A stretch of DNA of 64,000 bases, from contig OZ220199.1 of NCBI GenBank assembly GCA_964291505.2, positions 1,612,001-1,676,000 of the forward strand, read 5' to 3'. The notes beneath the pieces were generated by a model. The model was given only the letters and a program-made list of their open reading frames with translations. It made no database searches and was not told where the DNA came from. This stretch comes from Kistimonas sp964291505 (GTDB taxonomy: Bacteria; Pseudomonadota; Gammaproteobacteria; Pseudomonadales; Endozoicomonadaceae). The position numbers and the translations under genes were made by a program. Shown here one piece after another: positions 9,464-17,510 of this stretch; positions within the stretch are counted from its first letter, which is position 1; the number at the start of each line of letters is the position of its first letter.

Positions 9464-9791
9464 AGGCTTTACCTCAACAGTACTTCATACCGGATCGCTG
9501 GGGCATTGTCTGAAACGGATGCTTATGACCTCAGCGGATAACCAGCTTACTGAATGGTGATGGTTGGGGGAAAGGCATATGGGTGTAATTCGTCGTGTGT
9601 AATGATCCTGAAGAATGGTGGCGTTACGGCCTGTTTCTGTTTGTATCGCACTATCGTTTGGAAATTCTGTCCGCTACACGGTAAATCATTATCTGAAATA
9701 CAGTGAATACTGCTGAAGTCCCCGCCAGTACTGGAAGCTCATCATGTTGGCATGAACCCTGTAATTATTCTGGCAAGGGATGAGGAAAGGC

Positions 9792-9809
9792 GTTCTCAGG
9801 CATGAGAAC
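9792..9809. repeat. 18-bp inverted repeat
   Basis: GTTCTCA-GGCA-TGAGAAC is a perfect dyad with a four-base centre in an otherwise empty intergenic stretch. It could be an operator or part of an RNA hairpin. No T run follows. Confidence 0.4.
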
Positions 9810-9895
9810 CCGTCATGGATGACCGTTTTTAGATGCATGTCGCCGATGGATGATGGCAGTAGCATCGGGTGTTAGTGAGTTCCAGGGAGGAATCC

Positions 9896-9917
9896 GGGGC
9901 AAGGATGCCCCATTTTT
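9896..9917 (+). terminator. Rho-independent terminator-like hairpin with no CDS upstream
   Basis: GGGGCA-AGGA-TGCCCC is followed at once by ATTTTTC, a compact stem with a T tract on the plus strand. The nearest plus-strand gene upstream ends at 8335, and the gene between (8963-9463) is on the other strand. The hairpin would therefore end an unannotated plus-strand transcript, possibly a small RNA. Confidence 0.5.
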
Positions 9918-10121
9918 CGTCTGACGGATTATCCTGAATCAGCAATAAGCGACAATTTAATATTAAAAATACTGCCGCTCATCATTACATTATCTTTCCA
10001 TGTAATTTACCGTTTATTAACACAAACCGTTTCAGGCTCATCTAATCTCAAATTGTCGAAAGGGAAAACAGAAAGTCAGCAAAGGAGCACTTTTTGAGTA
10101 TCGGTTAAAGAGGTAAATATC

Positions 10122-10334
10122 ATGAGTATGTTCTTTGCCAATGACAATAATTTTGTCAAAGCCTGTGGTGGCGGTACAGTAGGATATTGTGTTGCTGTTG
10201 CCGTTGATAAGGAAGGTGGTCTGGTGGGTATCCGTGATACCAAAGATGACAGCAAGCAAACCCTGATCTTTGACAAGGATGAATGGCATCATTTTGTCAC
10301 TGCGGTAAAAGCCGGTGAGTATGATGTTCAGTGA
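10122..10334 (+). CDS. DUF397 domain protein
   Basis: A 70-residue protein that is essentially one DUF397 domain. The signatures are CGGGTVGYCVAVAV (about 15-28), VGIRDTKD (about 35-42) and the C-terminal EWHHFVTAVKAGEYD, matching the family pattern of G-x-C-V-E-V-A, V-G-V-R-D-S-K-D and W-x-x-F-V-x-x-V-K-x-G-E-F-D. DUF397 proteins are abundant in actinomycetes, where they usually sit beside a helix-turn-helix regulator. No such regulator is adjacent here. The ribosome binding site AAAGAGG precedes the ATG. The AT-rich surroundings and the phylogenetically odd family suggest acquisition by transfer. Function unknown. Confidence 0.75.
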   Translation: MSMFFANDNNFVKACGGGTVGYCVAVAVDKEGGLVGIRDTKDDSKQTLIFDKDEWHHFVTAVKAGEYDVQ

Positions 10335-10400
10335 AATAAATCGATGAGTACGAGATAAGATGTTTCACGCAAAATGAAAATTCACCGTTGTAATCATCAT

Positions 10401-10455
10401 GCTATCTGAATTGATAGTGCTATCGACTCATGTAGACGCTTTCAATTCAGATAGC
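10401..10455. repeat. 14-bp perfect inverted repeat with internal repeated half-site
   Basis: The arms GCTATCTGAATTGA (10401-10414) and TCAATTCAGATAGC (10442-10455) are perfect complements around a 27-base loop. A 15-mer at 10411-10425 (TTGATAGTGCTATCG) recurs with two changes at 10491-10505. It lies between the DUF397 gene and the GNAT gene. It may be an operator, attenuator or terminator stem, but no T tract follows. Confidence 0.5.
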
Positions 10456-10533
10456 CAATATTTCAAATGAATACTGTTGTGGCGTTGTGATTGATAGTCA
10501 TATCGTTATCTGCAAGAAAATCGGGAGGCTGTT

Positions 10534-11022
10534 ATGAATACTGTATTGAAGCAGCAATCTGTTGGAGATGGTGTCATTCGTTCCCTGGAGGATAAAGATT
10601 TTAAAGCGTTTCTGGCACTATCGACAATTATGCATCGGGAATCTGAATACCGTAATTTGTCGTTTAGTGAACAACGGGTTAAGCAATTTTTTGATCTCCA
10701 TTTGACAGATCCTGCTTACGTTGGTTGGGTCGTTGAAGTAGATGGAAATCTGGTGGCAGGCTTTCTTGCTCAATACAATCACATTAGCCAGTTCTCGGAT
10801 GACCGGGTCGCGTTTGAAAATGGCTTTTTCGTTCATCCTGGCTACCGTTGTCAGGGCATTGCTGGACAGTTATTTACTATCTATGAACAGTGGGCAAAAG
10901 ATAATAGCTGCCAGTATACCTACTGCTCGGTCACCACAGAGATAGATGAAAAGAAGACGGTAGCCCGTTTGAAGAAACTAGGATATCAGCAATGTGGGAC
11001 TTTACTGAAAAAACATGTCTAA
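10534..11022 (+). CDS. GNAT-family N-acetyltransferase
   Basis: A 162-residue protein with the GNAT core. The beta4/alpha3 acetyl-CoA loop reads GFFVHPGYRCQGIAGQLFTIYEQWAKDN (about residues 97-124), with the usual Q/R-x-x-G-x-G/A pattern as RCQGIA. The C-terminal KKLGYQQCGTLLKKHV is the typical end strand. Acetyl acceptor unknown. A GGGAGG ribosome binding site precedes the ATG. It follows the DUF397 gene by 200 bases and the intervening inverted repeat may control it. Confidence 0.85.
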   Translation: MNTVLKQQSVGDGVIRSLEDKDFKAFLALSTIMHRESEYRNLSFSEQRVKQFFDLHLTDPAYVGWVVEVDGNLVAGFLAQYNHISQFSDDRVAFENGFFVHPGYRCQGIAGQLFTIYEQWAKDNSCQYTYCSVTTEIDEKKTVARLKKLGYQQCGTLLKKHV

Positions 11023-11087
11023 GGGTGGCTACAGGAAAACTAAATAGTGAAATTGTTCTTGTAATGATCAAACATGAAATATCTTTT

Positions 11088-11112
11088 GCAGGCTTAGAGG
11101 CTTCAAGCCTGC
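11088..11112. terminator. possible hairpin terminator downstream of GNAT gene
   Basis: GCAGGCTT (11088-11095) pairs with AAGCCTGC (11105-11112). A mixed T-rich stretch follows rather than a clean T run, so termination strength is uncertain. Confidence 0.4.
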
Positions 11113-11219
11113 CTGAGTATTTTCTCGCGAAGGCTCGGTATAATATATCGTGAGTACAGTATTTTTGTGATTGTAAATAACAGTGGGTCTATTTATTGAA
11201 TATCTGCCTTTTTTGATGA

Positions 11220-12356
11220 TTAGGTCGTATTTCCCCACGGTGCAGTTAACGTTTGTAGCTCCGTTAGTTTGAGACTGGCTGCTGAAGGAATGGGGGTATC
11301 TTTGAGTGACTCTGTGAGCTCATTAGTTTTTAGTGCGGTCTCACTTAATTTTGCTCTCAAGAATCTGTTATCTGTCTCTAAATCATTCATATGTTTTTTT
11401 TTCTTTCTTCTGCTTTCTTGTGCTGATAATTTATTTGTGTATTTTCTGATTTTTTTCTTGATAGCTTTTAAATATTTTTTGGATAGGGCAGGGTTACCAA
11501 TAGTGGAGGAAGCTGTTGTGAATGCTGACACACCATATTTTATAGAATGTAAAGAAGATAAATATCCCTCAAGATTCTTCTGATAAACCTCATTTTCAAT
11601 ATGTGATATAAGCTCATCTATATTTGTTGCCTTTTCAGGATTGAATATGTCAGGAATGGAAGCTTGTCTTAAACTCGCACCCGCGTTATCAATACTAACG
11701 GATGATTCTTGCTTGTATAGCTGTCTTCCCGGTGTTGGTTTTATTTTGACTGCTATACCTTCGCCTTGTTGTTCTGATGCCGCTGAAAATGCAGCGAAAT
11801 ATCTCTGCTGATGGGGAGTTGTCAGATCGCCTGAAATGGTGGCGCCATGGGACTCTTGTTTTATGGCAGGTAAGATTGTTGGCGCATAGTGAGGTTTTTC
11901 TGATGGTGTAGTCCCGGCTTGAGATGAATAAGGTTGTGTGAAAGCTGCTGTGAATAGTGGGTCTGCTTGCGGAATGCTAGGTTTCGGTACGGTTAAATTA
12001 GTGGTTTCAAGAGGACTTATTAGTGGATAGCTTGTTGGTATCGTACAGGATGATGGCGGTATATCAGTATCAGGTTCTAATGAAAAAGCCTCACTATGGA
12101 ACAGATGAGGCTGAAACTCAGCGCTATGGACATATTCATCTATTGATGCGAATTCTTGGTTAGGACTCGTCATAGCCGGAAAAAGACCCTCGGAATAAGA
12201 GCCTGCGGTGGTGGTGCTAACTGTTCGAAAAAAAGTTGATTGTGATGTTCCGGCCTCAAACAATGGCGTTGTTGGTGATGTTGTCTGTGGCAAAAAAGCA
12301 TCTGGGTGAAGAATAGGGCTATTATTTGTGGTCCTTGGTGGTGATCCTGAAAACAT
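11220..12356 (-). CDS. eukaryote-like bZIP domain protein, putative host-directed effector
   Basis: A 378-residue protein. Residues 1-180 are rich in Ser, Thr and Pro with almost no charge in the first 30, like a secretion signal and/or an activation domain. Residues 240-300 are more ordered. Residues about 298-351 (nt 11304-11465) read as a basic leucine zipper. The core NKLSAQESRRKKKK fits the bZIP pattern N-x2-S/A-A-x2-S/C-R (N308, R316). The first zipper leucine L326 is exactly ten residues after R316, followed by L333, T340 and L347 at heptad steps, with extra L337, L342 and L351. The basic segment most resembles the CREB3/ATF6 group. No bacterial family is recognised. The start is ATG 12356 with a weak ribosome binding site, and the gene is visibly AT-rich at its 3' end. 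It lies divergent to a secreted phosphatase gene. A role in host nuclei is inference. Confidence 0.75.
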   Translation of the reverse strand: MFSGSPPRTTNNSPILHPDAFLPQTTSPTTPLFEAGTSQSTFFRTVSTTTAGSYSEGLFPAMTSPNQEFASIDEYVHSAEFQPHLFHSEAFSLEPDTDIPPSSCTIPTSYPLISPLETTNLTVPKPSIPQADPLFTAAFTQPYSSQAGTTPSEKPHYAPTILPAIKQESHGATISGDLTTPHQQRYFAAFSAASEQQGEGIAVKIKPTPGRQLYKQESSVSIDNAGASLRQASIPDIFNPEKATNIDELISHIENEVYQKNLEGYLSSLHSIKYGVSAFTTASSTIGNPALSKKYLKAIKKKIRKYTNKLSAQESRRKKKKHMNDLETDNRFLRAKLSETALKTNELTESLKDTPIPSAASLKLTELQTLTAPWGNTT

Positions 12357-12589
12357 TAATCTTTATCCCATGTCAAATATAAGGAATGAAGTTTATTATT
12401 TATATGCATAATGTCACTAACATCGCAGTGTATTAATTTTTACATACTTTGGGCGGGTATCCTGTATTTATTGTTTCTGCATGCAAATTTATATGCTAAA
12501 CACATTTTACCGATAGTGCTTGTCATTGTTTCGCCATTCTTGTGTCATAAAGACCCTAGATAATAATGAGAAAAACAGGAATCAGGGAT

Positions 12590-13579
12590 ATGAATCAGGT
12601 TAAACAACTCTTTCTTGCAACCAGTTTGGTGGCGAATGGTGCAATGGCTGAAAACGTCAGTTTCATTGCTATTGGTGACATGGGCACGGGTGGCGATAAG
12701 CAGTATAAGGTAGCCAACGCAATAGAAAGCCTTTGTCAGCAAAAAGCCTGCGATTTCGCTATTGGTCTCGGTGATAACATTTATGAGGCAGGTGTCGACA
12801 GTAGTCGTGACGACAATTTCCAGAGTAAATTCGAGCAACCTTATGCAGGACTGGCCTTCCCCTTTTTTATGTCATTAGGCAATCATGACAACTCGCATTT
12901 TGCCAGCGGTGGTGGTCTGGATAATTTTAAGGGCGAGTATCAGGTTGCCTACCATTATCGTGATGATCGCAGCAGTGACAAATGGCGTATGCCTAACCGC
13001 TATTATTATTTCACTGCACCGTTGGAGAGTGAACAGCCTCTGGTCGATTTCCTCGCGCTGGATTCCAATCCGATTGCCGGTGGTCTTGACTGGGACTACC
13101 AATATTGGCGCAAACCTTATACGGCGAAGCATAAGGAGTGGATTAACAGTACGTTATTGACTGCTGATGCACCTTGGAAAATCGCATTTGCACACCATCC
13201 ACTGCGTTCCAATGGTCGACATGGTAATGCCGGCTTTTATGATGGCCTTGCGGGATCAGGCAAAGATTGGATAAACCTGTTGAAAGAAACCGTGTGCGAC
13301 AAGATTGATGTATTAATCACAGGGCATGATCATGACCTGCAATGGCTCAAACCTGGCAGTGAATGTGGCAAGACATTCTTCATTATTTCTGGTGCTGGCG
13401 GAAAAACGCGAAGTCTGACGAATCCTGATCGTAATCCTGCCTGGTGGCAAGTTGGCGACACGTTGGGATTTTTCAGAATCCAGATTGAAGGCAATCAGTT
13501 TACCGGAGAAGCCTACGTAGTGGATGCAGAATCAGGGCAGTGGGAATTGGCGTATAGCAACACTATCAGTAAACCTTGA
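12590..13579 (+). CDS. secreted purple acid phosphatase-like metallophosphatase (ACP5 type), copy 1
   Basis: A calcineurin-like metallophosphoesterase with the five metal-binding blocks of tartrate-resistant acid phosphatases: GDMGTG, GDNIYEAG (whose Tyr is the Fe(III) ligand in purple enzymes), GNHDNS, FAHHPLRS and TGHDHDLQWL. The start at 12590 leaves a signal peptide MNQVKQLFLATSLVANGAMA with AGGG just upstream. An in-frame ATG at 12566 is the alternative. Mature protein about 310 residues, periplasmic or secreted, probably hydrolysing phosphomonoesters at acid pH. A paralogue follows at 13781 and a terminator hairpin separates them, so the two are transcribed independently. Confidence 0.88.
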   Translation: MNQVKQLFLATSLVANGAMAENVSFIAIGDMGTGGDKQYKVANAIESLCQQKACDFAIGLGDNIYEAGVDSSRDDNFQSKFEQPYAGLAFPFFMSLGNHDNSHFASGGGLDNFKGEYQVAYHYRDDRSSDKWRMPNRYYYFTAPLESEQPLVDFLALDSNPIAGGLDWDYQYWRKPYTAKHKEWINSTLLTADAPWKIAFAHHPLRSNGRHGNAGFYDGLAGSGKDWINLLKETVCDKIDVLITGHDHDLQWLKPGSECGKTFFIISGAGGKTRSLTNPDRNPAWWQVGDTLGFFRIQIEGNQFTGEAYVVDAESGQWELAYSNTISKP

Positions 13580-13616
13580 GTGACAGTGTCATTCTCAACG
13601 TCAGCACTATCATAAA

Positions 13617-13640
13617 AAGGGGAATTTTCATGTTCCCCTT
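13617..13640 (+). terminator. hairpin terminator after phosphatase copy 1
   Basis: AAGGGGAA (13617-13624) pairs with TTCCCCTT (13633-13640) around an eight-base loop. A mixed T-containing tail follows. Confidence 0.6.
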
Positions 13641-13780
13641 AGTTCTAATTATTGATGAATGAAGGCTTACAGAAGCGGTCTGGCCGCTTGCTTCTGCTAT
13701 ATAAACAGCGCTGTGATTGGTCATTGGTTATCCAAAAAAGGTTGAATAATGGATAGCCCTGTTGATGGGAGAGCTTTTCC

Positions 13781-14776
13781 ATGAAGCGCATTGCTTTACT
13801 TCTCTTGCTGTATTTTGTGCAGACTTCTGTTTATGCACTGTCTGAGAGTGTCAGCTTTATTGCTGTTGGTGACATGGGTACAGGAAATGAAAACCAATAT
13901 GCTGTCGCTCACGCTATTGCCGATGTGTGCGGCAGGAAAACGTGTGATTTTGCTATCGGGTTAGGCGACAACATTTATCCATCAGGTGTTGAAAACAGCC
14001 GTGACGAGGCATTTGAAAGTAAGTTCGAAAGCCCCTATGCCAAACTGGATTTAACATTCTATATGACACTGGGAAATCATGATGATTCTCCCCATTTTCC
14101 GCTGAATGGACTGAATGATTTCAAGGGAAAATTTCAGGTAGATTATCATTACCGGAAAGACCGCTTGAGTGATAAGTGGTATCTACCGGCTCGGTATTAT
14201 CATTTTGCTGCCCCTGTTGTCTCTGATCATCCTTTAATCGATTTTTTTGCGCTGGATTCAAACCCGATCGGTGGTGGCAAACTGCACTGGGATAGTTTGC
14301 CTTGGCGGGAAACGTATCTGGTAGAGCAAAAGACATGGTTAGGACAAATGCTTGCAGGTTCTCATGCGCCATGGAAAATCGCGTTTGCTCATTATCCCTA
14401 TGTGTCCAATGGCAAGCACGGTAATGCCGGAGAGTATGATGGTGTAACCGGTTCAGGAAAGGATTGGTTATCGCTGATAGAGGACACACTGTGTGATCAG
14501 GTGGACGTCTACTTTTCCGGGCATGATCACAACCTGCAGTGGTTAGCGCCGGTTGAAGTCTGTGGCAAAACGGGATTCATCGTATCCGGTGCGGGAGGCA
14601 AGACGCACCCGTTGTTAGTCAAAGACAGGAATGCTGCCTGGTGGCAGGCTGCTGATACCCTGGGTTTTTTCAGGATTCAGATTGATGGTGACCAGTTGAC
14701 GGGAGAAGCCTATACCGTTGATCCGAATACCGGGCAATGGCAGTTGGCGTATACAAAAACCATCACCCGAGAGTAA
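13781..14776 (+). CDS. secreted purple acid phosphatase-like metallophosphatase (ACP5 type), copy 2
   Basis: A 331-residue paralogue of the preceding gene with the same blocks: GDMGTG, GDNIYPSG, GNHDDS, FAHYPYVSNGKHGNAG and SGHDHNLQWL. The signal peptide is MKRIALLLLLYFVQTSVYA. One clear difference is AHYP where copy 1 has AHHP; the first His, the metal ligand, is kept in both. GGGAG lies ahead of the ATG. Duplication and divergence suggest two substrates or conditions, for example phosphate scavenging in an animal host, but this is inferred. Confidence 0.88.
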   Translation: MKRIALLLLLYFVQTSVYALSESVSFIAVGDMGTGNENQYAVAHAIADVCGRKTCDFAIGLGDNIYPSGVENSRDEAFESKFESPYAKLDLTFYMTLGNHDDSPHFPLNGLNDFKGKFQVDYHYRKDRLSDKWYLPARYYHFAAPVVSDHPLIDFFALDSNPIGGGKLHWDSLPWRETYLVEQKTWLGQMLAGSHAPWKIAFAHYPYVSNGKHGNAGEYDGVTGSGKDWLSLIEDTLCDQVDVYFSGHDHNLQWLAPVEVCGKTGFIVSGAGGKTHPLLVKDRNAAWWQAADTLGFFRIQIDGDQLTGEAYTVDPNTGQWQLAYTKTITRE

Positions 14777-14854
14777 CCTTGAGGTCAACTTTGCTGACCA
14801 TAGTCGTACAGGGTGTAGGGGAACTTACATTACTTTGATGTTTTCAAAGATATA

Positions 14855-14927
14855 CTCTCCCGGCGGGCGACAGGCTCTTAAGAACAGGTTTGCAAGAAAA
14901 TGTGCCTGACGGGAGAGACCACTTTTT
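14855..14927. terminator. hairpin between convergent phosphatase and murI genes
   Basis: CTCTCCCG (14855-14862) pairs with CGGGAGAG (14910-14917), with CAGGC/GCCTG extending the stem inside. TTTTTT follows on the plus strand near 14923. It probably ends transcription of the phosphatase gene and perhaps also murI from the other side. Confidence 0.55.
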
Positions 14928-14938
14928 TCAGTCATTAA

Positions 14939-15733
14939 TCATGACAACAGCTGTATATCACCAATATTGCGTGAGTAGAGTGCCGGTGCCAGAGCTTCGA
15001 TACTGTCGCAGGCTTGTGTGAATACAGCAATATGGGAAGCGTTGCCTGATACTGAGTCCGGCTTCTGGATCAGGCTGCTGACTCGCCGCGCAATGGCCTG
15101 ACCGGAATCAATCCACTGTACACCTGGTGCACAGGTCGATAGTGCCTCTTTCATCAGTGGAAAATGGGTACAACCCAGCACGATATGATCGGGTGTGAGT
15201 GGGCGATTCAGAAAAGGCATCAGTATTTCTGTAAGCAGAGTCTGGTTGACAGGTTGGCCACGTAATTGCTGTTCTGCCAGATAGACCAGCTCCGATGAAC
15301 CGACCCGAACAACGTCACAGTCACTGGCAAATTCCCGGATCAGTTGGTCAGTATAAGGACGATTCACTGTGCCAGGCGTTGCCAGCAGGCCGATGCAACG
15401 ATTTTGTGACAGAGTGGCCGCGGTCTTGATGGCAGGCACAACCCCCACCACCGGCACTGGGAGTTCCTGACGAACACGCGGAAGTGCAACAGTGCTGGCG
15501 GTATTGCAGGCAATCACCACCAATTGGGGTTGGTAATTGTCCTGCAGACGGGATAGGCACTCGCTGACGCGTGCGATAACCTCGGCCTCACTTTTCGGGC
15601 CATAGGGAAAACCGGCGTTATCGGAGCAGTACACAACGGGCAGCCAGGGTAACTGCTGGCGAACCTCATCAAATATGCTGAGCCCACCGACCCCGGAATC
15701 AAAAATGACAATAGGTGACACGGGTCTGGTCAA
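14939..15733 (-). CDS. murI: glutamate racemase
   Basis: A 264-residue cytosolic enzyme converting L-glutamate to D-glutamate for peptidoglycan. The N-terminal motif is IVIFDSGVGGLSIFDEV. The two catalytic cysteines are in ACNTAST (C76) and LGCTHFPL (C188), the latter followed by the ligand-binding His. Length is standard. It lies downstream of a DksA-like gene on the same strand, 106 bases apart, so co-transcription is possible. Confidence 0.95.
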   Translation of the reverse strand: MTRPVSPIVIFDSGVGGLSIFDEVRQQLPWLPVVYCSDNAGFPYGPKSEAEVIARVSECLSRLQDNYQPQLVVIACNTASTVALPRVRQELPVPVVGVVPAIKTAATLSQNRCIGLLATPGTVNRPYTDQLIREFASDCDVVRVGSSELVYLAEQQLRGQPVNQTLLTEILMPFLNRPLTPDHIVLGCTHFPLMKEALSTCAPGVQWIDSGQAIARRVSSLIQKPDSVSGNASHIAVFTQACDSIEALAPALYSRNIGDIQLLS

Positions 15734-15839
15734 ATCTCATGGTTGTTCATTTGGCACGTCCGTTATGCAGTACCAGGGCGTGCATTTCGCCCACATTGTA
15801 GGGTGAGACAGGAATTGCCCAAATAAGTAAATAGCCTGT

Positions 15840-16199
15840 TCAGGCCTGCTCGGCTTTGGTCTGGCAGTTCAGGCAAAGCGGCGTTTCCGGCCTGATTTTC
15901 AGCCGCTCGTAGCCGATCGGGTTGTCACAGCTCCGGCAGAAACCATAGTCGCCACTGTCCACATCTGCCAGCGCCCGTAGCACCTGGCGCAGCTGTTGTT
16001 CACATTGCGCTTTGCTGGCCTGGGCCATGCTCTGTTGCTGAAGGGCATCGATCCGGGAAACCCGCCCAAAGGCCTGCTGGTCCAGTGTGACGGTTTGGGC
16101 GGATTCACTGGTACGGTCCAGCTGTTGCCGCAGGTCGTCACGCAGGGATTGCAGATTACCTGTTAATTCTTCCCGCTGCGCCTGGGTCAATTCATCCAT
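15840..16199 (-). CDS. DksA/TraR-family zinc finger protein
   Basis: A 119-residue protein with a helical N-terminal half (TQAQREELTGNLQSLRDDL) and a C-terminal C4 zinc finger CRSCDNPIGYERLKIRP...CLNCQ. It is shorter than DksA proper (about 150 residues) and resembles the small DksA-like proteins that bind the RNA polymerase secondary channel. The acidic DxxDxA tip of DksA is not obvious. Same strand as murI. Confidence 0.85.
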   Translation of the reverse strand: MDELTQAQREELTGNLQSLRDDLRQQLDRTSESAQTVTLDQQAFGRVSRIDALQQQSMAQASKAQCEQQLRQVLRALADVDSGDYGFCRSCDNPIGYERLKIRPETPLCLNCQTKAEQA

Positions 16200-16523
16200 A
16201 GAGAAGCCTTTTGTAACTTAATGTTTTATGCGGGGATTTTCATATGTTCTGCTCTACAGTGCAGCTGACCAAAAAAGTGAATCCTTTGGTGTGAGTCCCC
16301 GTCTCTCTTCTTTAATCATGTTAATACGCAAGGCGAGCAAAATCATGAAAAAGGCCATGCAGTGAGTGAGCGATTATCAGTGCTAAGGATGGCTTCCAAT
16401 CTCATACACGGGTCTGTGAGGTGGACGACGTCGTTTCTGGTATCGCTGGCGCCCCGGTATTACACTGTCCCGCCATGGCGGGTTGCGATATGACCCGCCT
16501 GTCACCGGTATGAAGTGAAGCCC
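16200..16523. other. intergenic region with a 14-bp palindrome upstream of cdd
   Basis: This stretch separates the DksA-like gene from cdd, which are divergent. It holds the perfect palindrome CCCGCCATGGCGGG (16469-16482), about 40 bases before cdd. The palindrome could be an operator or part of an mRNA hairpin. No other gene is seen. Confidence 0.45.
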
Positions 16524-17432
16524 ATGTTTTCCAGTTGTTTCCGCGCTGATGTTTTTGATCAATTTCCCGCTGATAGCCACTCCATCCTGAAAGATATTGT
16601 CTTCAGTCAGGCAGGGGTGATATTGCCAGACCAGGTGGATGCCTTAACGAATAAGTTGGACAGCTCTCCGAATGATCTGCTGGTTCGTTTGATGCCACTG
16701 GCTGCAGCCTGTGCCTGGGCGCCGGTTTCATCGTTCTATGTCGGTGCAGTTGCCCGTGGGTTATCGGGTAAGGTGTATTTGGGCGCCAACATGGAACTGG
16801 CTGGTGGCAGTATGGCAGTTGCGCTGCATGCAGAGCAGGCGGTGATCAACAATGCCTGGCTGAATGGTGAAAAAGGATTGGATAGATTGGCGGTCAACGC
16901 GGCGCCCTGTGGCCACTGCCGTCAGTTTATGTTTGAAACGGCAACGGCAGAGTCCCTGGATATCATGATTGGGGATATGGCGGATAATCAGGCTGTAGAA
17001 CACTGTCAGCTGACACAATTGCTACCGTCCGCGTTTGGTCCCAAAAACCTGGGGGTGACGACGCTATTGATGGATGATGCCTCGCAACCACTGGAAGTCA
17101 CTGATAATGACCTACTGGCAGAGGCTGCCTGTCAGGCAGCTTGCGCGAGCTATGCACCTTATACCGGTGGTTATGCCGGTGTCGCGCTGCGAACCGATGA
17201 TGATGCCGTGTTTATCGGTCGCTACGCCGAAAACGCCGCATTTAACCCCAGCCTGATCGCAATGATTTCAGCACTCTCCCAATTGCGTTTTGCCAGTTTA
17301 AATACGCGTCGTTGTATCAGTGAGAGTGTTTTGGTTGAACACCCTGCCGCAGTCAGTCAAAAGCAAGTCACTGAAACTGTACTGAATGCATTGGGTGTTG
17401 ATCATTTCCGGTATATTGAAGCAGCCCTTTAA
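16524..17432 (+). CDS. cdd: cytidine deaminase
   Basis: A 302-residue homodimeric-type cytidine deaminase of the E. coli class (about 294 residues), with a catalytic N-terminal domain and a degenerate C-terminal copy. The zinc site is visible as LHAEQAV, with the catalytic Glu, and APCGHCRQF, which carries the two Cys ligands. The C-terminal half repeats the fold (ACASYAPYTGGYAGVALR). The start is placed at ATG 16524 rather than the in-frame GTG 16515 because a GAAG-type site lies before it. The enzyme converts cytidine and deoxycytidine to uridine forms in pyrimidine salvage. Confidence 0.94.
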   Translation: MFSSCFRADVFDQFPADSHSILKDIVFSQAGVILPDQVDALTNKLDSSPNDLLVRLMPLAAACAWAPVSSFYVGAVARGLSGKVYLGANMELAGGSMAVALHAEQAVINNAWLNGEKGLDRLAVNAAPCGHCRQFMFETATAESLDIMIGDMADNQAVEHCQLTQLLPSAFGPKNLGVTTLLMDDASQPLEVTDNDLLAEAACQAACASYAPYTGGYAGVALRTDDDAVFIGRYAENAAFNPSLIAMISALSQLRFASLNTRRCISESVLVEHPAAVSQKQVTETVLNALGVDHFRYIEAAL

Positions 17433-17510
17433 GCAGGCCAGAGACAGGCTTGTAAGGCTCATGGATTACAGGCAGAGTCGCCTTAAACAAACGTACGTTC
17501 AGGAGAGATC

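Larger units (their letters stand above)
9464..10121. other. long intergenic region with hairpins and no recognised gene
   Basis: About 650 bases without a convincing coding frame. It contains a perfect 7-bp inverted repeat (9792-9809) and a terminator-like hairpin (9896-9917), listed separately. The right end is AT-rich and includes the promoter side of the DUF397 gene. Confidence 0.4.

Noticed and set aside
16469..16482. Palindrome CCCGCCATGGCGGG as a certain cdd operator
   Set aside because: A single short palindrome without a second copy or known regulator match is not enough; it is kept only as a note in the intergenic entry.
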